Shown here: positions 39,401 to 51,400 of the stretch, piece after piece
How positions within the stretch are numbered: position 1 is the first letter of the stretch
Layout: every line of letters starts with the position of its first letter
Source of the DNA: an uncultured Kiritimatiellota bacterium
Lineage (GTDB): Bacteria; Verrucomicrobiota; Kiritimatiellia; RFP12; DVOR01
Length of the DNA stretch: 64,000 nt
Reading direction: 5' to 3'
Assembly (NCBI GenBank): GCA_944389585.1
Contig: CALXMW010000002.1
Location: 220,982-284,981, forward strand
Position numbers and translations under genes: made by a program
Notes under the pieces: generated by a model
Told to the model about the DNA's origin: nothing
The model's database searches: none
What the model saw: only the letters and a program-made list of their open reading frames with translations

Positions 39401-42400
39401 CGCGGGGTCAGGCGGTAACCGCGGTAGCCGCCGCCCAGGGGCAGGCTCTCGAGGCCCGCGCCGCCCTGGGTGGAGGCGTTGTTCCAGTAGACGCCGGCGA
39501 AGGGCACCGCCCCGCAGGGCGCGGTGTCCGTGCCGATCCAGGAGAGCGAGCCCTCGGAGCCGCCGGTGAAGGAGACGTTGATCGCGCCGGTCTCGCCGCC
39601 GGTGCCGAGGTAGACGGTGGCCGTGACGCCGTCGATCTCCGCCTCGTAGCCGTCGGGCACCTGGGCCTGGGTGAGCTGGGCGGTTTCCACGCCGCCCTCC
39701 TTGTTGAGGTAGGCCAGGGTGGGGAGGAAGGCGTAGGTGCGCGTCTCGCGCTCGCCGGGCATCTCCGCGCGCGTCAGGTCGTAGACGTAATCGACGGTGC
39801 CGTCGCACCACGCGCCGATGTCGATCAGCTTGCCGTTCTCGTCGTACTCGCCGCGGGCGAAGCGGACGGTGGCGAAGGAGACCTCGCGGTCGAGCGTCAC
39901 GCGGAGGCCCACGCTGGAGGCGCTGTTGGGCACGATGAAGACGACGTTGGCCGTCTCGTTCGCCGCGGGGGCGTAGTCGACGAGCGTCGAGAAGTCGTCG
40001 GCGCGGTGCCACGCGCGGTCGAACCAGTTGAGGGCGTAGGCCTTGTCTTCCACCACGGTGCCCAGGACGCGCACGTAGGTGGCCGCTGGGGCCAGGTAGA
40101 GCCCGTCGGCGCGGATCTCCACGCCGTAGCCGGCCGTGGTGAGGCTGTCGTCCACCAGGAAGCCGGCGGCGGACACGTCGACGACGTTGGACCAGGAGAG
40201 AATCTTGACGGGCTCGCGCCCGGCCGCGGGGGTGGGCGGCGCGGAGATCGCCGAGATGACGTAGCGCCCGCCCGCGGCGAAGGTGACGGTGCCCGCGCGC
40301 AGCTGCCGGGCGCCCGTGGGGTCAAGCGCCAGGGTCGCGCCGCTCTCCAGGGCCAGCTCGGTCACGGAGAGCCCGGCCTCGACGGTCGCGCCGGAGGCCA
40401 CGGTGACGGAGCCGGACGTCAGCTCGGCGTCGCCGCCGAGGGCGCCTTCCTCGACCTCGACCTCGACCACGTTGTCGATGGTCGGCCAGGTCAGCTCCAG
40501 GCGGCCGGCGCCCTGCTTGACGAAGGCGGTGCCGGCGGCCGCGCCCAGCGGGGCGTCGATGGTGAGGGCGGAGCCCTCGCCCACGTCGAGGTAGACGTTC
40601 GGGTCGGCCGCGTCGAAGCCGAACTCCGAGATCTTGAAGCCCGCGGTGGGGTCGTCGGTGACGATCCTGGCGGAGATGCCGCGGGTGAGCGTGCCGAAGG
40701 TCTCCGCGTCCACGGGCTGGCCGGCCTCGTCGAGCGCGGAATCGACGGCGGGGTCCGCGGGGTCGCCCGCGTCGCCGACGCCGGCGACGGTCAGGCGGGA
40801 GCCCTGAATCAGGGAGAGGCCGCGGTTCGAGGCGGTCCCCTGGGCCGTGCCGCCGATGCGGAGCGTGGCGCCGTCGCCGTCCATCCGCAGGCTGTGGACC
40901 ATGTACTGGCGGACGTTGCGGGCGGAGAAGTCGGGGTGGTAGGTGGCGTTGCGGCCCACCACGACCGCCTCGTTCAGCACGATGTCGGCGTTGGTGTAGT
41001 TGTTCCAGCCGGCGTTGAGGCCGCGGATGCCCACGCGCAGGGCGCCGCCGTTGCGGAGGGTGAAGCCGGTGCGGTGCGTGCCGTCCTCGCCCCGCTTGTA
41101 GAGGGCGTCCTGCGCGCCGGAGCCGGTGCGGAAGAAGGGGTTGTCGTCCACGTTGACGCTGCCGTCGCCGCGCATCATGGCGACGTCGAGCGTCGCGCCG
41201 TCGCGGACCACGAAGTCGCCGCGGAAGGCGTTGTTGTAGGCGGAATCGGTGTTGTTGGAGATGGCGGGGGCGGTGCCGCCGAACTCGACGGTACCGCCGC
41301 TGACGGTGCCGTCAGTGGCGACCTGGCCTTGGACAATGATGGTGCCGTCGCCGTAGAGCTGCCCGCTGTTGGCCGAGAGGCGCTGGGTCTCGCCGGCGCG
41401 CGGCATGAGCGTGAGGTCGCCCGAGGCGTGCCACACGCCGTGCTGGCCGGCCTCGTTGAGGTTGCCCGAACCCAGGAGCGTGGCCGTGCGGTTGTTGTCG
41501 GAGAGCGCGCCCACCAGGCGCACCGCGCCGTTGGGGAGGTTGATGCCGACGCCCGCGCCGCTCGTGGCTATCGGCACGTCGAAGGTCGTGCCCGCGCCGG
41601 CGGCGAAGTCGATGTATTGGTTCGTGGTCGAGCCGACGTTCACGGGCGTCTGGGCCGAGAGGTCGAGGACGGCGTCCTCGGCGCCCGCGAAGGTGTAGTA
41701 CGCGGTGGTGGTGCCCTCGTTGAAGGTGACCGTGCCGGGCTTGACGGAGCCGGCGACGGTGGCCACGGTGGGCTGGTTGACGGCGGGGAAGGTGACCGCT
41801 GCGCCGTTGATGAAGGTGGCGCCGTCCTCCCACGGGCCGTCCGCGCCGCCCACGCCGTCGGCCCACGTGCCGGAGACGTTCGCGGTGTTCCACGTCACGT
41901 CTGCGGGGACGAGCGCGCCGCCCTCGCGGAAGGTGACCAGGCCGCTCGTCTCGTCGACCTCGACGGCGTCGGCGGCGAACTCCTCGCCATCGAGGAAGAA
42001 GCGGATACCATCCTTGCCCGAATCCGGCAGGTCGATGGTGCCGGCGATGCGGGCGACGTAAGGGAAGCCCGTCACGCCGACCTTGCGGACGGCGCGGCAC
42101 TGTGAGCCGACTTGGAAGACGACCTTGCCGGTGACGGCGTCGAGCGTCGTCGCCCCACCCTCCGTCCGCAGCGTGACGCGATACTTGTTGGATTCGGTGT
42201 TCGCGGCGGGGCGGTTCTGGCCGGACTGCGGGTCAAGCTCTGTCCAGTCGTCCTCGCCCTTGTAGCGGACGCTGAGCGTCCAGGCGGAGGGGAAGCGGTT
42301 CTGCAAGTCGGAACACCAGAGGGTGTAGGAATCGAAGACGACGCCATCGCCGCCAATCGTGATGGTGGCCGAGGCCGTCCCCGTTGTGTTGGTGATGGGA

Positions 42401-45400
42401 TACCACTTGTTGTTTTTGGCGTTGCCCGTATACGCCCCGGTGATGCCGTTCTCCGGGTTCGTCCACGTCCCGGGCGACGCCACACCGCCGGTGACGCTGT
42501 CGATCAGGGCGTTGATGGCCTCATTGCCGCCTGCGGCCCAATTCGGGGAACCGGAGAGGGTGGTGCCGCGAGGCCACTCGACCTTGTCGTCGCCTTGATA
42601 GAGGCAGAACTCCTGGATGGCGGTGCCGTCGTTTGCGCCGACGCCGGCGGGGATGTCCAGCTTGATGGCGACGACGGGGACGGTGCGGGCCTCCTCGGAG
42701 CCTTCGCCTTCGCCGGTGAAGCCGCGGGCCTCGAAGGCCGCGCCGGAGGCGACGGTGACGGTGGCCTCGCCGAGGCCGGAGGCATCGGCGAGGGCGACGG
42801 TGCCGCGCGCAAGCGTGAGGGCGCCGCTGCCGGTGTTGGCGGCGTTGAGCACCAGCGTGCCATACGTGCCGGGGTCGAGCGTGGTGGGAGCATCCGCCGT
42901 GCCGGCGAAGACGACGGGCAGGGTCATGTCCACCACGGCGGGCGTGGCCGCGCCGAAGACGAGGTTGGAATCCTCCCCAAGGGTGACGGTGACGGTGCCC
43001 AGGCCGTATTTGGCGAGGGTGGCCGCGGTCGGCTCCAAGGTGCCGCCGCCGGAGATGGTCACGGGCAGGGAGTTGACCCATTCGGTGCCGCTGGAGTTGG
43101 CGCCGAAGGAGCCGGCCAGGCTATTGCCGGAGATGTGTTGGTTCGTGCCGGAGCCGACGCCGACGGCAAGGACACCCGTGCCGGTGACGGTGATGTCCAG
43201 ATGGCTGTTCTTCGCCCAAGAGACGAATTGCTTGCCTTGCAGACGCCCGCCGGAGAGGAGGATGTCCGCGTCGATGACGCTCGAGTTCACCGAACCGACG
43301 AGGTAGCCGCGCTCGCCGCCGGTGACGTTGAAGATTAGTTCGCCGCCGGTCTGCGTGAGGGTGTGCCCGGTGCTGTTGGGCCAGATGGTGGCGGCGGTGG
43401 CGTCCCACGTGTCGCCCTCCTCGATCAGGAAGCTGGGGCAGACGTAATGGGTGCCGTTGCCGAGCGTGACCTGCTTGAAGGCCCACGTCATGCCGCCATA
43501 GGCCGCGACGTTCATCGCGGCGGAGGCGAGGGTCACCGGATAGTCGCGGCGGAGGGTGCCGGTGGAGGCGGGGTCGACAAGGAGGGTGGTGGTGGCGCCG
43601 GTGCGGTCGAGGGTGCCGTTGAGGGAGACGGCGATGCCGCTGTTCTCGCCGAGGGAGAGGGTGGCGCCGTCGGCGATGGTGTAGGTCTCGCCGGCGTTGT
43701 CGAAGGCGGCCTCGAAGCGGTTGAGGCCCGTGGCGGGGGTGAAGGCCACGCCGGCGCAGGGGAAGTGGACGGTGAGGTTGCCGAGGCCGCCCGCGTCGAG
43801 GGTGTTGAGCACGGCGCCGCCGTTCCCCTCGACCTGGAGGGTGAGGGAGCCCCCGTCGGTGGCGACAATGCTGCGGGCCCGGAAGTTGAGCGGGAGGGTG
43901 AGGGTGACGTCCAAGCCCTCGGGCACGGTGAGGGAGAGGGTGTTGTTGGCACCGCTCTGCCAGGTCTGGCCGGGCTCGCCATCGACGGTCAGGCCGAGGT
44001 TGGCGAGGTTGACGTTTTCGTCACCGGCGGTGAATGCGTAGGTGTAGTCGGTGCCTTCCTCGGAGGTCGCCGTGTCGGGGGCCTCGATAATCTGGAGGGC
44101 GGCGAGGCCGGCGTAGGTGCGGCCGTAGACGAGGCGGGGGAGGGCGATGTCGATGGCGGGGGCCGTGAGGACGTCGGTGACGAGGGTGTTCACGCCGAGG
44201 ACGTCGGGATTCTCGGCGGAGAGGCCGTCGCGGGCGGTGGAGCCCCAGGCGGTGTCGCCCAGGGCGCCGGTCTTGGCATAGGCCAGGACGTTCTTGCGGG
44301 TGTAGCCGGCGGCGTCCATGGCGTAGACGTCGGAGCCGACGGTGACGGGGGCGTAGGCCGCGCCCGCGAAGTCGGCGGCGAAGACGAGGGCCAGGCGATA
44401 CCGCGCGAAGGGGATGTTGGCCACGCGCACCGTCTGGGCCGCGTCGTCGGTTAGCCAGGCCTGGATGAGCGTGGCGGGGGCGGAGGCGTCGGCGACGACG
44501 CCGGCGGCGGTGGCGGAGAGCTGGGTGTTCTGGCCGTTGGCGCCGACGGCGGGGATGGAGGCCACGCCGGCAAGGTCGGAGACGCGCAGGTCGGCGCTGA
44601 AGAAGCTGCCGGCCAGCGTGTTCCAGCCGGCGACGGGCACGGCGTAGGCGCCGGGCTTGGCGGGCGGCGCGGCGAGGGCCGTGGCGCGGTCGGCGAAGTT
44701 GACGGAGAGGCTCTGCGCGAGGCGGCCCGGGGCCTTGGCCACGAGGTAGACGCCGCGGTCGGTCGCCACCAGGCTGAGGGCGTTCTTGTAGGCCTCGGGG
44801 AGCGCGTCGGGGAAGGCGGGGATGACCATGCCCTCGCCGGCGAGGGATTCGGCGGCGATGAGGCAGAGGCTGCAGGGGAGGTTGTCGACCGCGCTGTCGA
44901 CGAAGTCCCTGAGCGCGGCCTCCCAGCCCGTGAGGTCGATCGTGAGCGGGGTGTTGAGGGTCAGGGCCTTGGCCTGGAGCAGGAGGTGCGGCTCGGCGCC
45001 GGGGGCCGCGAGGACGATGCGCTCGCCCTGGAAGACGGCCTCGCGGAAGTTGAGCGTGCCCGTGGGCAGGAGCAGGCGGGCGCCGTCGACCTGGCCGTCG
45101 AAGATCCAGTAGCCGTAGGTGTCGGCGACGCTCTGGGTGACGGAGTCGCCCGTGGTGGGATCGGTCAGCGCCAGGGTGTGGGGTTTGGTGACCTCGTTGC
45201 CGGTGAGGCGGGCGTAGAGGCCCAGGCCCTGCGCGCCGGCGACGTAGACGGGCGTCTGCGTGCCGATGGCGTTGCCGACGTTGTTCTCCACCATGAAGCC
45301 GGCGATCGACGGCGTGGCGGCGGGGTCGCACGCGCCCAGGTAGAGGGGCGCCTCATAGGGGATGAGCGTGCCCGCCTGGCGGTCGGGGTCAAGCGTCAGC

Positions 45401-48400
45401 ACGGCGGTGACCCGCGAGAGGTCGGGCACGCGCCCCTCGCCGGCGGAGAGATAAGCGTCCGACTCGCCGCCCAGCAGGAAGGCCACGCGGCTGGGCACCC
45501 GGGCGGCGAAGTCGCCCGCCGTCAGGCGCGCCTCCAGGCGCAGGGCGCCGCCGGCCAACTCCAGCCCGGGCGTCTGCGCATCGGCCGTGACGACGAAGAG
45601 GCCGTCCTCCAAGCGCAGGGCCGGGAGCGTGGCGAGGGCGGATTTGACGGTGCCCGCGCCGCGCACCGTGGCGTTCCCGTCGGCGGGCAACAGGTTCGCG
45701 CCCGCCTCCAAGGTCAGCGTCACGCCCTCGGCCACCTCGAGGGTCGGGTCGCCCGTGACGGTCTGGCACGCCGCCGTGACGGCCTCGCCCCACGTCAAAT
45801 CCTCCCACACGCCCAGCGTGCCGCCATTGAAGTTGAGGGTGATGGGTGCGGTGGAGTTATTGAACGAATAGAAGCCACGGTTGCCCAAGAAGAGGGTACC
45901 GCCATTGAGATTGATGATGCCTTCGGAGGAGCGCGCACGAGAGATACCAGCCAGGTACATCTTGGCGTTATCCTCGATAGTAAGAGTCGTCCGATGCTGC
46001 GACATGGTGCCGCTCTGGTTATTGCAGAGCAACAACATGGCCCCATTCGTGGCGCGGAAGGTGGCATTGTCGCGCAGGATGAGCGTTGCCAAACCACCAT
46101 AGTCACCGAGCTGAAGGGCGTTGGTGTTACTGTCGATGTTCGAAGAACCCGTGACAGAGAGGGAGGCGTTGCCCTCCACAATCAACGTGCCATCCGAGGC
46201 ATTCAAGCAACGCATATGGATACGCGAGAGCGTGGCCCTAGCATTGTCACGGAAGGTGACGGTGCCATTGGCAATCTTCAAGCCATTGGCATTCTGGTCA
46301 CCGGTCATGGTGAGGTTGGCCGTGCCGGAGAAAATGAGGGTCGAGACAGTGGGGCCATTCGAGGGGTTGATTGTCCCAACGGTGACAGTACCGGCAGAGA
46401 ACTCAACCAAGCCGCCGGCGGCGAGATCCAGACTGGCGTTGAAGCCGGCGGTGAACTCGGTCTCGTAGGCCGTGGTGGAGGTGTAGTTCTGCTCGTAGGT
46501 GTAGTCGTAGCGGACGCGCTTGGGAGCGGTGGCAAAGGTCGGGAGGGTCTGACCGTCCTTGACCGCAAGGATGGCGTCTTCGAGGAAGTGCCAGGCGCCG
46601 GCGGTGACGGTGTTGGCGCGGGAGACGGCGTGGCCGCCGGCGTAGACCTGCATCATGCCCACGGAGGCGGAGCCGGTGAGGTCCGCGTCGCCCGTGAGGG
46701 TGAGGATGGCGGTGTCGTCGGTGCCCGGCTTGCCGGTGTTGGGCGTCCACTGAATGGAATCCCACGCGGTGGCGCCGGAGACGGTGGCGCGATAGACCGT
46801 GCCCATGGGGGCGGTGGCCGTGGCGGTGGCGCCGGTCGCGGTAACAGAGACGGAGACAACGGAGCCATTGGTGGGCGGCGTCACGCGGACGCGCACCTTG
46901 TCAGGGTCGAGCGTGGCGTTCACAAGGGCATAGGTCTCGCCCGCGGTCATGGCACCCACGACGGCGTTGCCGTCGAAGGTCAGGGTGAGCACGCCCTCAC
47001 CGTAGGTCTCAATGGCGGCCAGCTTCAGCGCGGTCAGCTCGCCCATGTCGAGCGTCGTGTCACCAGCGATGCCGATGGTGACCTGGGCGTCGGCCTCGGG
47101 CGCGGCGGCCTTGGTGTTGTCGTCCACCTTCGTCCACGCGTCAGTCTCCGTCCACGCGGCCTCGGGCGTCTCCACCTCGCGGGTATAGGCGGACTCGGCG
47201 CCATGCCTGACGATTTGGAGGGCGGCGATGGAGCCACGCGGGCCGTCGGAGGGCGAGTTGCCGCTGCCATAGCCGTGGATGCTGATTTGGAGCGTCTCCT
47301 CCGTGCGGCCACGGAGCACCATCACGTTGGTACCCTCGTCGACCGTGCGGAGGCCATCGCGAATGGAGCCCCAGGCGGTGTCCCGGCTGGCGGACGAGAC
47401 GGTGATCAGCTCACGCGCATCATTATAAGAATAGATGGTGGTCGCGCCATCCGAGCCGGCGCGAACCGAAACGGGAGAGAACTTCCCGAAGTGATTCTCA
47501 CCCGCGCTGTCGGAGGCAAAGTAGATATAGACGTCATAGCCCAACGGCGCAACCTCCGTGGGAACGGTCAGGGTCACCGAACGCGAGAAGGCATCACCGC
47601 TCGTGGTGTCGTCCAGATAGCCCTTCAGATAGGAGGTGGTGTTGGCAGCGTAGCTATACACGCCATCATTGCTTCCAACGTTCCAAGCGACAGCAATGCC
47701 CTCGATGGGGGCCGCTGCCGCACTCGTGACGGTACGGTCCGCGTAGTCAACGAAGTCCGGCGACACGGAACCCACGCCGCCGGTGGTCGCGGTCCAGTGC
47801 TCGCCAAGCGTCCCAACCAAACCGGCCACCTCCGCCGCGCCGACCTGCGCGGCGTCGCCGGGCGAGGGATTCCCGCGGAAGCCATTGGCGTTGAAGTTGA
47901 CGGAGGCGACGGCACGCGTGTAGCGCTCGCACGTCAGCCAGAGGCCGTCGTCGCGGGCCTCGACGGAGAGGTCGTAACCTTCGGGGGCGCCGGCGAGGGT
48001 AATCTCGCCGTTCCATACACCGTCGGCCAAGCGCACACCATTCTCCGCGAAGGCCTGGGTGAGGAGGCCGTAGACCATCCCGGAGAGGTCGAGGGTGAGG
48101 GCGCTGTCCACGACGACGGTGCCGGCGGATTCGGGGAAGTCGACCGTCGAATCGGTGATAGTCAGGGTGAGAGGCTCGCCCTGCAGGAGGGTCCAACGGG
48201 CGGTGAAGGTGTTCAGCGCGTCGACCAGGTCCGCGACGTCGGCGGTGCGGGTGAGGGTGGCGCGGGCGGTGTAAGTGTTGGCGTTCTCCGTCGGCCAAGC
48301 GGCGGCGGTACCTTCCGCGTTCGTCCACTGGGCTGCGGCACCGAAGAGTTCGGCGGGGGTGGCGGCCTCGTTCCAGCGCCACTTGCCGGCCACCTCGGCC

Positions 48401-51400
48401 ATCGCCAGGGCGATCTGCCCCTCGCGCAGGACGGTGGGCCAGGTGGCGAGGTCGTCGAGCAGGAACCGCCCGGCGCCGTCGACGAGGCCGGAGATGGCGC
48501 CGCCCAGGGCCTTGCCGACCTGGAGGCGGCCGGGGCGCGAGGCGTAGGCGCCCGGCGCAACGGCGGCTTCCTCGCCGTCCACATAGAGCCGGAACCCCTG
48601 CGCGGAATGCGTCAGGAGGAGGTGGTGCCAGACGGCGTCCCCGCCGAGGCCCAGGCCGGCGGTGAGGACGTTTCGGTAATCCGTGCCGTCATGCCACCAC
48701 ACGCTCAGCGTGCCGGGCTCCACGCCGGTCGCGAGGACAACCGAGCCCGCGACGGGGGCACCGTCGCCACCGCCGACGCCGAAGTGCGCGAGCACGGCGT
48801 TCCGCGGGGCCGAGGCCGTGTTCAGGAAGAGCCCCGCCGTCCACTCCTCGCCGTTGGGGTTGGGCGAGACGCCGTTGCTGTAGGGCGTGCCGTCGCTGAG
48901 GGCCTGGCCGTTGTCGCTGGCGGCGTAGGTCATCGTGCCGTCGTTCGTGAGGTTGACGCCCCCGGTGGCGGCGTCGTTCACGGTGTCGTCGAAAGTATAG
49001 TGGTGGGAGGCGGCGGGCAGCGTGGAGAGGTCGCCCAGGATGGCCGCGGCGGAGTTGAGGTAGAGAGTGTTGCCGAAGACGACGACGCCGGCCTCGATTT
49101 TCTCAAGGGTGCCGTCGGCGGCGACGCGATAGGGCTCCAGCGTGACGCCGGAGGCGCCTTGCACCTTGAAGGAGCAGGGGAAGGCGAGCGTGTCGGCCAG
49201 CGTCTGCGCCAGGACGACCTTGTAGGTGCGCCCCGCCACCAGGAAGCCTTTGGGCAGGAACTTCTCCAGGTCGCCCGCCGTCTCATAGCGGATCTCGCCG
49301 TCCTGGGCCAAGGTGAAGTTGCTCACGGTGGCGGCGGTCGCCGTCTCGGCGGCGGGGCGCGCGGCGGAGGCGGTGGCCGCGGTAGCCGCGGCCGCGTTGC
49401 CGGAAGCCATCTCGGCATACGCCACAGAAGCGGGGAGAGCGGTGACGTTACCACCCGCGGTCTCGAGGCGCGTCAGGGCATTCACACCCGATCCAAGGGC
49501 CAAGGTACCGCCCTCAGCCACAACGGCGAGGGCGTTAATTCCCGCCAGATTGTCAAGGCTCTGCGTGTTCGTCCCTTGCTTGACGAGGGAGAGTGCGCCA
49601 TCCGCGGCAAGCGCACCGCTGTAGTCGGCCTCAGCCGCCGCACCGGCAAAGGTCAGCGTGGAGACGTCGCCCAGGTCAAAGTCTCCGGAACCGGAGAGCG
49701 AACCCAGGGTGAAGGCGGAGGCCGCCTCCACGGAGGCATTCACACCCAGATTGAGCGTCAGGCCGGGGAGGTCGTTCCCCTCACCAAAGGTCAGTTCGCC
49801 GGCGGTAGCCGCGAGCGTCGTGGCATCCGTCGCCGTGGCGCCGGCCACCGTGAGCGCGCCCTCACCAATCTTGGTGAGCGTGCCCGTCCCCGCCAGCGTC
49901 CCGGAGAAGGTGACTCCCTCAATCGCATTCAGCGTCCCGGCCCCCTCAAGCGTCAGCGTGCCGGAGTAGACCGGCGGCAACACGCCCGTCTTCGTCACAA
50001 TCTGGATGGCGGCGATGCACCCGCGTGCACGGTCGGCACCCGCATCCGGATTGCCATAAGAGGGCAGGCCGATTTCGAGCTGGGTCTCGGTACGGCCACG
50101 GAGCACCATCACGTTGGTGCCCTCAGCCACCGTGTTGCGACCCTCGGAGAGGCTGCCCCAATGGGCGACGTTCGCCGCGGTGGCGGTCAGCGCAGGAGCG
50201 GCGGCGATGACCACCTCCCCATTCTCATAGGTATAGTGCGTGACAACGCCGTTGGCTCGGACAGGGACCGGCGCGAACCCATAGTTGCCCGCGTCGGAAG
50301 AATAGTAGAGGTAGAGGTCGTAACCGCACCGCGCCACATTCTCCGGCACGGTCACCGTCACCTTGCTGGCGAAATAGTCCGTCCTTTGGTTGTTGTCGTC
50401 CAGATAGCCCTTCAGGAAGGAAGTGTTGTTGGCGCCATCCTGGTAGGTCCCCGCGCTCCAAGCCACCTGCAGTCCCTCGATGGGAGCGGGGGTGGCGCCG
50501 GAGGTGGTGATGTTGGCAAGGTCCACGAAGTCAGGCGTGGCGGTGCCGGAGCCGCCGGTGGTGTCCGTCCAGTAGTCGCCGAGCATGGCCAGAAGGCCGC
50601 CGGTCGCGCCGTCCGCCACGGTGCCTTGCCCGGACTGGAAGTTCACCGAGGCGACTTGCGGCGTGACGGGATTGGGGATGCCGGTGTTGGCGAGGGTGCC
50701 GCCGTTGAGGGCGATGTCCTGGTCGCAAGCCAGGCCGCAGAGGTCGAAGACGCCGCCCGCGCCGACGGTGACGGGGCCCTCGCCGAGGGGCTGCCCCGCG
50801 TAGCGGAGCGTGGTGGTGATGGTCTCGGTACCGCCGTCGGTGGCGACGGTGGTGCCGCCGGTGTGCGTGAAGGCCGCGGCGAGCGTAACGTCGCTGCCCG
50901 ACCAAATCCGGACACTGCCCGCGCCGGTCACCGCCTGCGTGAAGGCCGCGCCGTCGGAGCCCATGACGCCAAGGGTGGTACCCGTCGCAAGGGTGATGGG
51001 ATTCTCGGAGGCGAAGGCCCCCACCCCAGCAATCAGCGTGCCCTGCGTCAGGCGGACGCTCTCCGCGACGATGGCGCCGCCGTTCGTCGGCGCGGTCTGC
51101 ACGATCAACGGCGCGTTCTCCCCCTCGCCGGTCAGGGTCAGCGTGTCCGCGTTCACATCCGCGTCCACCGTCAGGGAGACCTGCTCGGTGAAGGAGAGGC
51201 TCACCACGTCGTCCGCGCCCAACTCCGTGAGCTTGGCCTTCGCCCCCGTCGTGGTGTTCTGCACCTCCACCGCCGACGCATTCACCACGCCGGCCAACGT
51301 CCCTTCCCACGAGTTGGCACCGACATGCCGCCGCTCCACAATCTGAAACGCAGTGAGGCAACCGCGGGTTCCAGAGTCGTCAGAAAGTTGCACACGGTTG